From: Pseudomonadota bacterium
GTDB taxonomy: Bacteria > Pseudomonadota > Alphaproteobacteria > Rhizobiales > Methylopilaceae
Direction of reading: 5' to 3'
NCBI GenBank assembly: GCA_023430145.1
Contig: JAEZCD010000129.1
Location: forward strand, 1-23,580
Length of the DNA stretch: 23,580 bases
A program made the translations under genes and the position numbers. Of the stretch, positions 1 through 7,002 are shown in pieces. A model generated the notes under the pieces. That model was not told where the DNA came from and did no database searches. It saw nothing but the letters and a program-made list of their open reading frames with translations. Position 1 is the first letter of the stretch; every line of letters starts with the position of its first letter.

Positions 1-185
1 CATTCTGCTCGGCCTGCTGCGCGAGCAGGAAGGGGTCGCCGCGCAGGTCCTCATGAACCTCGGCCTCAAGCTTGAGGAAGTCGGCGAAGAAGTTCTCAAC
101 CTCCTGGGCCACGGCCTGGAAGGCGAAGAGAGCGGCGGTCGCGGTCGCGCTGGCGGCAGCGGCGGCGGTGCGGGCGGCGGCGGCG
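1..185 (+). pseudogene. ClpC-like N-terminal repeat fragment (probable chimeric end)
   Basis: From base 2 the plus strand reads, without interruption, ILLGLLREQEGVAAQVL, then MNLGLKLEEVGEEVLNLLGH, then GLEGEE. This matches the second Clp-N repeat of ClpC-type AAA+ chaperones, and the wording is close to planctomycete ClpC as I remember it. Clp-N repeats bind substrates and adaptors. The match ends near base 130 and runs into a Gly/Ala-rich GGC-repeat stretch to about 185. After that the frame is only the antisense of rlpA and stops at 239-241. No AAA+ domain follows, so this is not an intact clpC. Alphaproteobacteria normally carry ClpA rather than ClpC, which makes a native gene here unlikely. 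The simplest reading is a foreign or misassembled sequence end joined in low-complexity DNA; a real fragment insertion is the alternative. The protein match is strong; its origin is inferred. Confidence 0.6.
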
Positions 186-864
186 CCGAGGCGATGCGGA
201 ACTGCTCGGGCGACAGGCCGGCGTCGCCGTTCGTGCTGTAGGTGGCGAGCAGTTTTCTGTCGTCGCTGCCCTTCAGCGAGGCGACACCGATATAGTCGAC
301 CTTCACCCGGGCGACCCCTGCCTGGCGGAAGCCGAGCACGTCGGCGGTTCGCGCCGACACGTCGATCAGCCGATTGCGGCTGAAGGGTCCGCGATCGTTG
401 ACGCGGACGACGATCGAGCGTCCGTTCGAGACATTGGTGACGCGCACATAGGACGGCAGCGGCAAGGTCGGGTGCGCCGCCGAAAGCGCATTACGATCAT
501 AGATCTCGCCATTGGCGGTCAGCCGGCCGTGGAACTTGTCGCCATACCAGGAGGCCATGCCGGTGGCCGAATAGTCCGGTCGGGAGAATGGGGAATACTG
601 GGTGCCCGCCACCTCGTAAGGCTCACCGACGCGGTAGACGCCGCCGCCCTTCGGGGCCGGCTTGCCGACGGCGACCACGCGGGGGCTCGGCTTCACGCCG
701 AGCACGGGATCCTTCTCGGCGACGGTGCGGGTCGGCTGGCCGGGCGGCGCAGAGCAGCCGGCGAGCGCCACGCAGACGAGGCCCGTGGCGACGGCAGCGA
801 AACGGATGGACTTCGGTACGATCCCGCAAACGAGCGACGACCCCGCGGTCGGCGTCTTCGTCAT
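1..864 (-). CDS. rlpA: Septal ring lytic transglycosylase RlpA family lipoprotein, 3' partial
   Basis: RlpA proteins act on peptidoglycan at the septum or cell pole, and some are lytic transglycosylases for denuded glycan. The chosen ATG gives an N-terminal signal with a hydrophobic stretch (about residues 20-36) ending in a lipobox LAGC with Cys37, so this is an exported lipoprotein. The double-psi beta-barrel domain spans about residues 100-195: it begins ATGMASWYGDKFHGRLTANG and includes VRVNDRGPFSRNRLIDVS, which holds conserved RlpA residues. A Pro-rich tail (APPPPAPPPLPPARP) follows at about bases 145-185. The frame stays open to base 1, but the last ~45 codons are low-complexity or antisense to the ClpC-like stretch, so the true C-terminus is probably not present. 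No SPOR domain is visible. The family call is solid; the 3' end is not. Confidence 0.85.
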   Translation of the reverse strand, partial: MTKTPTAGSSLVCGIVPKSIRFAAVATGLVCVALAGCSAPPGQPTRTVAEKDPVLGVKPSPRVVAVGKPAPKGGGVYRVGEPYEVAGTQYSPFSRPDYSATGMASWYGDKFHGRLTANGEIYDRNALSAAHPTLPLPSYVRVTNVSNGRSIVVRVNDRGPFSRNRLIDVSARTADVLGFRQAGVARVKVDYIGVASLKGSDDRKLLATYSTNGDAGLSPEQFRIASAPPPPAPPPLPPARPRPPLSSPSRPWPRRLRTSSPTSSSLRPRFMRTCAATPSCSRSRPSRM

Positions 865-1053
865 GCGTCCCCCTGCCCCGTTCGGGGACCTCGGACCGCG
901 CCGGCCCCTCAGCCTGCGCAAAACCCGAGAAACGCCCCCCGCCGGCACCCCTCGTGCCGCCGTCACGGCGCGACTATGGCGGCGGAGGGTGAATAAGTCA
1001 AAAACCCGTGTGCTTCCCGGTGAAAGCGGGGCGCGAAGCGGGCATCCGTTGCG

Positions 1054-1755
1054 CTACTTGATGCAGCTGTCCGGAAGCGTCTGCGCCGCGCCCCAGTCGT
1101 TGGAAGGCACGCCGGCGCCAGCCGGGAAGATCTGCTTCTGCATGCGGAAGCTCGCTGGCGTCGACGAGCCGGGAGTGAATTCGACGATCCAGAAATAGTC
1201 GTAGTTTTCGCCCGGCCAGGTCGCCGGCACGTCGGCGAAGCGCTCGAGGCCGAGCAGCTGGCGCAGCGTCACCTTCTCGGGCGCGAATCGCTGCTCCAGC
1301 TTCGCGTTGGCGATGTGGTCGTGCTCCCATGCCATGACGACGGTTTTCCCGGTGAAGCGCGGGTCGTTCAGCACCGCCGCGGCCGCCGTTCGGGTCTGCC
1401 CGTTGAGGAGCACGGCCTCCTCCTCCTTCGTCTGGTGCGGCGCCGGCAGCACCGGAAAGATCGACACCGGCATCGACCATGTGGCGGCGGACGGCGCGAT
1501 GAGCTCCAGCGTGTGCGGGGTGATGGCGAAGATCGCCGCCGGAGCCTCGCCGGCCGCGAAGAGCGATTCGGCCGCGCCTTTGCCGAGATAGGTTTTGACG
1601 AGCGCCGCCGCCCTCGCCTGCCCGGTGGCGCACAGCTCCCAGGAATTGTGCTTCTCGCCGTGCCGCAGGACGATGATCTTCGCTGGCGCGGCGACGGTTG
1701 GGACGGAGACTGAGAGGCCGATAGAGGCGGCGGCGACGATTGCGGCGAGGCGCAT
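1054..1755 (-). CDS. Secreted histidine phosphatase superfamily protein
   Basis: A 233-residue protein with a cleavable-type signal peptide (MRLAAIVAAASIGLSVSVPTVAA) followed at once by KIIVLRHGEKH. RHGE is the catalytic RHG motif of the histidine phosphatase (phosphoglycerate mutase-like) superfamily, in which the His is phosphorylated during catalysis. The second conserved His probably lies in VVMAWEHDHIAN. The start was chosen because this ATG opens directly into the signal peptide; an upstream in-frame extension to 1872 reads as unstructured, Arg-rich sequence. The protein should act in the periplasm. The substrate cannot be read from the sequence. It is transcribed in the same direction as gatB upstream, with a gap of about 113 bases, so cotranscription is possible. 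Confidence 0.8.
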   Translation of the reverse strand: MRLAAIVAAASIGLSVSVPTVAAPAKIIVLRHGEKHNSWELCATGQARAAALVKTYLGKGAAESLFAAGEAPAAIFAITPHTLELIAPSAATWSMPVSIFPVLPAPHQTKEEEAVLLNGQTRTAAAAVLNDPRFTGKTVVMAWEHDHIANAKLEQRFAPEKVTLRQLLGLERFADVPATWPGENYDYFWIVEFTPGSSTPASFRMQKQIFPAGAGVPSNDWGAAQTLPDSCIK

Positions 1756-1868
1756 GGGATCCGGCTCCGCGTAGCGTGCAACGGCACGCGACGATGCGTG
1801 CCATCCCACCGATGGCACGAACGAATTGCAGATCCGTTGTCGCGGTCGGCCGGTGCTCCGCCGCCTCC

Positions 1869-3344
1869 TCACTCGATCCCGAGCTTGCTCCGCAGCAACT
1901 CGTTCACCGCCTGCGGGTTCGCCTTGCCACCGGTCGACTTCATCACCTGGCCGACGAACCAGCCGAGCATCGAGGGCTTAGCCTTCGCCTGCTCGACTTT
2001 TTCCGGGTTGGCGGCGATCACCTGGTCGACCGCGGCCTCGATGGCGCCGGTGTCGGTGACCTGCTTCAGGCCTCGGCTCTCGACGATCGCCTTCGGATCG
2101 CCGCCCTCGGTCCAGACGATCTCGAACACGTCTTTGGCGATCTTGCCCGAGATCGTGCCGTCGGCGACCAGATCCAGCAGCCCGCCGAGCTGCGCGGCCG
2201 AGACCGGGCTGTCCTCGATGCCGTGCCCCTCCTTGTTGAGGCGGCCGAACAGCTCGTTGATCACCCAGTTGGCCGCCGCCTTGCCGTCGCGGCCCTTGGC
2301 CACCGCCTCGTAAAAATCGGCCGAGGCGCGCTCGGCGACGAGCACGCCGGCGTCATAGGTGCCGAGCCCGTATTCGGCGACGAGGCGCGCCTTCTTGGCG
2401 TCCGGCAGCTCCGGCAGGGCCGCGGCGAGCGCCTCGATCTCGGCCGGGTCGAGCTCGAGCGGCAGAAGGTCCGGGTCCGGGAAATAGCGGTAGTCGTGCG
2501 CCTCTTCCTTGGAGCGCATCGACCGCGTCTCGCCGCGACCGGGATCGAACAGCCGCGTCTCCTGGTCGATCGTGCCGCCGTCCTCGAGGATGCCGATCTG
2601 GCGCCGCGCCTCGGTCTCGATCGCCTGGCCGATGAAGCGGATCGAGTTGACGTTCTTGATCTCGCAGCGCGTCCCCAGCTCTTCGCCCGGACGCCGCACC
2701 GAGACGTTCACGTCGGCGCGCAGGCTGCCCTTCTCCATGTCGCCGTCGCAGGTGCCGAGATAGCGCAGGATCGTGCGCAGCTTCGTCACATAGGCCTTCG
2801 CCTCGTCGGCGGAGCGGATGTCCGGCCGCGAGACGATCTCCATCAGCGCGACGCCCGACCGGTTGAGGTCGACGAAGGAGTGCGCCGGGTCCTGGTCGTG
2901 CAGCGATTTGCCCGCATCCTGCTCGAGGTGCAGCCGCTCGATGCCGACGGCAATCTGCTCGCCGCCCGGCATGTCGACCAAAACCTCGCCCTCGCCGACG
3001 ATCGGGCTCTTGTACTGGCTGATCTGGTAGCCCTGCGGCAGGTCCGGATAGAAGTAGTTCTTGCGGTCGAAGACCGAGCGCTGGTTGATCGCCGCCTTCA
3101 GCCCGAGGCCGGTGCGCACCGCCTGCCGGACGCATTCGGCATTGATGACCGGCAGCATCCCGGGCATCGCCGCATCGACAAGGCTGACATTGCTGTTCGG
3201 CGCGCCGCCGAACTCGGTCGAGGCGCCGGAGAAGAGCTTCGACTGCGAGGTGACCTGGGCATGGATCTCCATGCCGACGACGATCTCCCAATCGCCGGTG
3301 GCGCCACGGATGTGCTGGTCGGGGCGTGCGTCGCGGATGTGCAT
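1869..3344 (-). CDS. gatB: Asp-tRNA(Asn)/Glu-tRNA(Gln) amidotransferase subunit B
   Basis: GatB is the kinase and tRNA-binding subunit of the GatCAB amidotransferase, which converts misacylated Glu-tRNA(Gln) and Asp-tRNA(Asn) to the amide forms. The 491 residues match the usual length. Family motifs are clear: GDWEIVVGMEIHAQVTSQSK near the N-terminus, GAPNSNVSLVDAAMPGMLPV, FDRKNYFYPDLPQGYQISQY, and DVNVSVRRPGEELGTRCEIK. The C-terminal YqeY-like tail domain ends GWFVGQVMKSTGGKANPQAV. gatC and gatA, which often lie next to gatB, are not in this window: a sulfatase on the opposite strand occupies the upstream side. The start fits the usual alphaproteobacterial N-terminus just ahead of the GATGDWE motif. 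Confidence 0.96.
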   Translation of the reverse strand: MHIRDARPDQHIRGATGDWEIVVGMEIHAQVTSQSKLFSGASTEFGGAPNSNVSLVDAAMPGMLPVINAECVRQAVRTGLGLKAAINQRSVFDRKNYFYPDLPQGYQISQYKSPIVGEGEVLVDMPGGEQIAVGIERLHLEQDAGKSLHDQDPAHSFVDLNRSGVALMEIVSRPDIRSADEAKAYVTKLRTILRYLGTCDGDMEKGSLRADVNVSVRRPGEELGTRCEIKNVNSIRFIGQAIETEARRQIGILEDGGTIDQETRLFDPGRGETRSMRSKEEAHDYRYFPDPDLLPLELDPAEIEALAAALPELPDAKKARLVAEYGLGTYDAGVLVAERASADFYEAVAKGRDGKAAANWVINELFGRLNKEGHGIEDSPVSAAQLGGLLDLVADGTISGKIAKDVFEIVWTEGGDPKAIVESRGLKQVTDTGAIEAAVDQVIAANPEKVEQAKAKPSMLGWFVGQVMKSTGGKANPQAVNELLRSKLGIE

Positions 3345-3637
3345 GGCTCGGGTCGTATCGGTGGGTTCTGGGCTACGTAAGCGGTCGGCGGCTCAGGGGC
3401 AACTCGCGTGGCGCTCGGCGTTCACCGGGCCAGCCTCTTCTTTCCTGCGCCACGTTCGAAGGGATTGTGCGCCTACGTCCATACAACCGGCGGTGACGTG
3501 CCGCATGCTCTCATCCATCCACCTAAAGAGAAAGCATAAAAAGGGCGAACCTACAAGGTTTCCCAAGAAGACACTTGCGCAAGCTCGACGTTAGTGGTCA
3601 GCATGACACTGACGTTGCATCAAGGGGGGCTGGACAG
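3345..3637. other. Divergent intergenic region between gatB and the sulfatase
   Basis: This stretch of about 290 bases separates two divergently transcribed genes. I see no gene of its own, no tRNA cloverleaf and no clear terminator. It becomes visibly richer in A and T around 3500-3570 than the flanking coding DNA, as expected for promoters, but I cannot place convincing -35/-10 boxes. An in-frame TTG at 3575 would extend the sulfatase into it; I prefer the start at 3638. Confidence 0.5.
3622..3629 (+). promoter_or_regulatory. Ribosome binding site fixing the sulfatase start
   Basis: AAGGGGGG lies 8 bases upstream of an in-frame TTG at 3638. Starting there puts the Met directly ahead of a signal-peptide-like stretch (LKTILATLATTLLTTAAAG). 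The alternative TTG at 3575 adds 21 polar residues before the signal peptide and has no comparable site. Confidence 0.55.
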
Positions 3638-4840
3638 TTGCTGAAGACGATCCTCGCCACACTCGCAACCACGCTGCTGACCACGGCGGCGGCTGGCCAA
3701 CCGAACATAATCGTCATCATGGTCGACGATGTTCCGGACAACCTCTCGGTCCTGCCGCGGACAACGAGCCTCCTTCCCCAAGCCACGCGATACACGAACA
3801 GCTTCGTGAATTTCCCGCTCTGCGGCCCGAGCCGGGCGACGTTTCTGACCGGACAGGAGTCGCATACGCACGGGGTCAGGAAGAACCCCGGCTTCCTCGC
3901 CGATAGAACGGGTCTCGTTACTCACGCCCTCCAGGCGGAAGGGTACGCGACCGCCTTGTTCGGGAAGACGCCGAACGGATTCAAAGACAGCCCGGCGCTG
4001 CTCGGCTTCGATTATTGGGCGACGATCGCCGATCTGAGCGAAGACAGATACTTCGATCCGCCGATGAACGTCGCCGGCGTGGTCCAGAGCTCCTCCGGCT
4101 ACACGACGGACATCGTCTTCGATCATGCGAAGCGCTGGATCGAGTCAAACCAGGGAAAGCCCTACTTCGCCTGGATCGCCTCCATCGGTGGGCATGCCCC
4201 GAATGATCCTGCGCCGCGGCATGCGGGCGCATGCGCCGCCGTCCCCTTCACTCCCGGACCGGCCTTCAACGAGGCCGACGTCTCCGACAAACCGAGCTTC
4301 ATTCGCTCGCTTCCTCTCCTCGAGCCGCGGAAGCAGCGGGCGCTCGAGACCAAATTCCGGGACCAGTGCGATACGCTGCAGGCCGACGACGAGTGGATCG
4401 AGCGTCTGGTCATCGAGCACGCCAGCGAAAACACTTGCATCTTCGTCACGTCCGACAACGGGTTCCTGCTCGGTCAGCACCGGGAAACAGGCAAGGTGCT
4501 CCTCTATGATGAGAGCGTGCGCGTCCCCCTGATCTGGTGGGGGTGCGGCGCGGAGCCGGGCCGGTCGGACGAACGCCTCGTGTCCAACGCGGATCTGCCG
4601 GCCACCATCATCGAGCTCGCAGGAGCCACGCCGGGGCGTCCTCTCGATGGCAGGAGCCTTCGCGGCGAGCCGCGCCAGTTTCTTCTGCTGGAGGGAGTGT
4701 GGGACAAGAAGGGCGCGAACGGCTCTTCGCTCGGGGTACGAGACGCGGCTTCGGCATATTTCGAGCATTCCAACGGCGAGCGCGAGTTCTACGACATGGT
4801 CGCCGACCAATACCAACTCACAAGTATCCCACGGCCATAG
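3638..4840 (+). CDS. Exported sulfatase (alkaline phosphatase superfamily)
   Basis: Type I sulfatases hydrolyse sulfate esters using a formylglycine made from Cys in a C-x-P-S-R motif. Here NFPLCGPSRATFLTG carries the complete motif with Cys62, following a signal peptide (residues 1-20) and the metal-binding NIIVIMVDD (Asp30, Asp31). A second metal site is in FVTSDNGFLLGQH. The protein should therefore act outside the cytoplasm after modification by a formylglycine-generating enzyme or anaerobic maturase, neither of which is in the window. The 400-residue protein ends soon after EFYDMVADQYQLTS, where relatives usually continue with ADPYQL plus a further tail, so the C-terminus may be shortened. 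Base composition looks somewhat less GC-extreme than the neighbours, and no related genes surround it, which suggests acquisition. Substrate unknown. Confidence 0.87.
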   Translation: MLKTILATLATTLLTTAAAGQPNIIVIMVDDVPDNLSVLPRTTSLLPQATRYTNSFVNFPLCGPSRATFLTGQESHTHGVRKNPGFLADRTGLVTHALQAEGYATALFGKTPNGFKDSPALLGFDYWATIADLSEDRYFDPPMNVAGVVQSSSGYTTDIVFDHAKRWIESNQGKPYFAWIASIGGHAPNDPAPRHAGACAAVPFTPGPAFNEADVSDKPSFIRSLPLLEPRKQRALETKFRDQCDTLQADDEWIERLVIEHASENTCIFVTSDNGFLLGQHRETGKVLLYDESVRVPLIWWGCGAEPGRSDERLVSNADLPATIIELAGATPGRPLDGRSLRGEPRQFLLLEGVWDKKGANGSSLGVRDAASAYFEHSNGEREFYDMVADQYQLTSIPRP

Positions 4841-5198
4841 ATCGAGGCCTGCAGCCGCCGCACACGACACCTTCCTATCGGGCGGAAGCATGCTTCCCCC
4901 GGCCTGGCGGCCTTTCGCGCGGGCCGGCCCGCGCCATGCCGCGGCGGCTGGACTTGGGCCTGCCATCTGCCCCGCGCGGTGCCCTTACGAAGCTCGCCGC
5001 GGGGCCGCCCTGTTGGTGCCTAAATAATAGGCTTTGTGCCTATGAAATGGGCGCCTATCAATCTCTAATCCGCACGCATCGCAGGCATTCGGTCTTCTCC
5101 GTGTGCGCGATGGGAAGGCAAGTCGGTGGCATGCTTGCTGCTAAGGACGCGGCGGGTACGAGCCTTCCGGACGGCAGGCGGTGCGTAAGAGGGAGGCC
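4841..5198. other. Intergenic region upstream of glnB with two perfect palindromes
   Basis: No supported gene lies here; ORFs crossing it are low-complexity. It contains a perfect 14-base palindrome at 4884-4897 (GGAAGCATGCTTCC) and a perfect 18-base one at 4917-4934 (GCGCGGGCCGGCCCGCGC). Neither is followed by a T-run, so they are not typical intrinsic terminators. From about 5010 to 5090 the DNA turns AT-richer and has three GCCTA copies (5019, 5039 and 5053). The first belongs to a short inverted repeat, GCCTA-aataa-TAGGC, at 5019-5033. A TTGGTGC half-site resembling one arm of an NtrC site begins at 5013. The candidate sigma-54 promoter at 5127 is listed separately. Confidence 0.5.
5127..5142 (+). 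promoter_or_regulatory. Candidate sigma-54 (RpoN) promoter for glnB-glnA
   Basis: TGGCAT-gcttg-CTGCT compares with the sigma-54 consensus TGGCAC-N5-TTGCW. The essential GG and GC doublets are separated by exactly 10 bases, and only two of the eleven conserved positions differ. Predicted transcription would begin near 5153, leaving a leader of about 46 bases before the glnB ATG. Nitrogen-regulated glnBA promoters of rhizobia are known to use sigma-54 with NtrC, so the site fits its gene. It was identified by eye only. Confidence 0.55.
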
Positions 5199-5537
5199 AT
5201 GAAGAAGATCGAAGCCATCATCAAGCCGTTCAAGCTCGACGAGGTGAAGGAGGCCCTGCAGGAGGTCGGCGTGCAGGGCATCACGGTGACCGAGGCCAAA
5301 GGCTTCGGCCGCCAGAAGGGGCATACGGAACTCTACCGGGGCGCGGAGTACGTCGTCGATTTTCTGCCGAAGGTGAAGATCGAGGTCGTGCTCGGCGACG
5401 ACATGGTCGACCGGGCCGTCGAGGCGATCCGACGGGCGGCCCAGACCGGCCGCATCGGCGACGGAAAGATCTTCGTCAGCCGGATCGAGGATGCGATCCG
5501 CATCCGGACGGGGGAAAGCGGGCTCGACGCGATCTGA
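5199..5537 (+). CDS. glnB: Nitrogen regulatory protein P-II
   Basis: PII is a trimeric cytosolic signal protein. It senses 2-oxoglutarate, ATP/ADP and (through uridylylation) glutamine, and controls NtrB/NtrC and glutamine synthetase adenylylation. The 112-residue protein is standard length. It begins MKKIEAIIKPFKLDEVKEAL, has the T-loop with the uridylylation site Tyr51 in ELYRGAEYVVDF, and the C-terminal signature TGRIGDGKIFVSRIEDAIRI. The start follows a GAGGGAGG ribosome site. glnA begins 37 bases downstream, the classical glnB-glnA pair. The neighbour and the absence of amtB favour GlnB rather than GlnK. A candidate sigma-54 promoter lies upstream at 5127. Confidence 0.96.
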   Translation: MKKIEAIIKPFKLDEVKEALQEVGVQGITVTEAKGFGRQKGHTELYRGAEYVVDFLPKVKIEVVLGDDMVDRAVEAIRRAAQTGRIGDGKIFVSRIEDAIRIRTGESGLDAI

Positions 5538-5574
5538 GATCGAGCACCAGAAAACAAAGGGCCGAGAGGACGGA

Positions 5575-7002
5575 ATGGCAAAGGGTAATGGACTGAAGAC
5601 CGGCGCGGACGTTCTGCGCTACATCAAGGACAACGACATCAAGTATGTCGACTTCCGCTTCACGGACCCGAACGGGAAGTGGCAGCACGTCACCTTCGAC
5701 CAGACGTTCGTCGACGACGACGTGTTCACCGACGGCGTCGCCTTCGACGGCTCCTCGATCGCCGGCTGGAAGGCGATCAACGAGTCCGACATGGCGCTGA
5801 TGCCGGATCCGGTCACCGCCTGCATCGATCCGTTCTACGCCGCGACGACGCTGTCGATCGTCTGCGACGTGCTGGAGCCGACCACCGGCGAGCCCTACGA
5901 CCGCGATCCGCGCTCGATGGCCAAGAAGGCGGAGGCCTACGTCAAGTCGACCGGTATCGGCGACACGATCTATTTCGGCCCCGAGGCCGAGTTCTTCGTC
6001 TTCGACGACGTCCGCTTCAAGGCCGACCCGTACAACACCGGCTTCAAGCTCGACGACGGCGAGCTGCCCTCGAACATGGACACCGAGTACGAGTCCGGCA
6101 ATCTCGGCCACCGCATCCGCACCAAGGGCGGCTACTTCCCGGTGCCGCCGATGGACTCGGCGCAGGACATGCGCAGCGAGATGCTGGCGGCGATGGCGGC
6201 GATGGGCGTCACCGTCGAGAAGCATCACCACGAGGTCGCCTCTGCCCAGCACGAGCTCGGCATGAAGTTCGACACCATGGTGCTGATGGCCGACCAGCTG
6301 CAGATCTACAAGTACTGCATCCACAACGTCGCCCAGAGCTACGGCAAGACGGCCACCTTCATGCCGAAGCCGATCTACGGCGACAACGGCTCGGGCATGC
6401 ACTGCCACCAGTCGATCTGGAAGGGCGGCAAGCCGCTTTTCGCCGGCAACGCCTACGCCGACCTGTCGCAGGAGTGCCTTTGGTATATCGGCGGCGTGAT
6501 CAAGCACGCCAAGGCGATCAACGCCTTCACCAACCCGACGACGAACAGCTACAAGCGCCTCGTCCCGGGCTTCGAGGCGCCGGTGCTGCTCGCCTATTCC
6601 TCGCGCAACCGCTCGGCCTCCTGCCGCATCCCTTACACGACGAACCCGAAGGCCAAGCGCGTCGAGGTCCGCTTCCCGGATCCGGCCGCCAACCCCTATC
6701 TCGGCTTCGCCGCGCTGCTGATGGCAGGCGTCGACGGCATCCTCAACAAGATCGATCCGGGTCCGGCCATGGACAAGGATCTCTACGACCTGCCGCCGCG
6801 CGAGCTGCGTCGCATCCCGACCGTCTCGGCGAGCCTGCGCGAGGCGCTGGCCCAGCTCGACAAGGACCGCGAGTTCCTGAAGAAGGGCGGCGTGTTCAAC
6901 GACGACTTCATCGACAGCTACATCGAGCTGAAGATGAAGGACGTCATTCGCTTCGAGCACACGCCGCACCCGGTCGAGTTCGAGATGTATTACTCGGTCT
7001 GA
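5575..7002 (+). CDS. glnA: Type I glutamine synthetase
   Basis: GlnA makes glutamine from glutamate, ammonia and ATP and is the main ammonium-assimilating enzyme. The 475 residues contain the beta-grasp N-terminus with VAFDGSSIAGWKAINESDM (about 55-73), the metal-binding YFGPEAEFF (about 133-141), the NGSGMHCHQSIW loop (about 271-282) and RNRSASCRIP. Tyr404, in DKDLYDLPPREL, corresponds to the adenylylation site (Tyr397 in E. coli), so activity control through GlnE and PII is expected. The start was chosen as the ATG behind a GAGAGGA ribosome site and matches the family N-terminus; the frame extends to 5491 but that part overlaps glnB. The stop overlaps the convergent kinase gene by 13 bases. 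An intrinsic terminator follows at 7028. Confidence 0.97.
   Translation: MAKGNGLKTGADVLRYIKDNDIKYVDFRFTDPNGKWQHVTFDQTFVDDDVFTDGVAFDGSSIAGWKAINESDMALMPDPVTACIDPFYAATTLSIVCDVLEPTTGEPYDRDPRSMAKKAEAYVKSTGIGDTIYFGPEAEFFVFDDVRFKADPYNTGFKLDDGELPSNMDTEYESGNLGHRIRTKGGYFPVPPMDSAQDMRSEMLAAMAAMGVTVEKHHHEVASAQHELGMKFDTMVLMADQLQIYKYCIHNVAQSYGKTATFMPKPIYGDNGSGMHCHQSIWKGGKPLFAGNAYADLSQECLWYIGGVIKHAKAINAFTNPTTNSYKRLVPGFEAPVLLAYSSRNRSASCRIPYTTNPKAKRVEVRFPDPAANPYLGFAALLMAGVDGILNKIDPGPAMDKDLYDLPPRELRRIPTVSASLREALAQLDKDREFLKKGGVFNDDFIDSYIELKMKDVIRFEHTPHPVEFEMYYSV

Noticed and set aside
1..130. Minus-strand alternative frame reading ALFAFQAVAQEVENFFADFL, which looks like a helical protein
   Set aside because: It is the antisense of the ClpC-like reading and is not in the rlpA frame; helix-like character is expected opposite a helical coding sequence.
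1740..3380. 546-residue plus-strand ORF
   Set aside because: It is antisense to gatB, whose family match is unambiguous; long antisense ORFs are common at this GC content.
3440..3480. tRNA-like T-loop (GTTCGAAG) in the gatB/sulfatase gap
   Set aside because: No acceptor, D or anticodon stems could be built around it.
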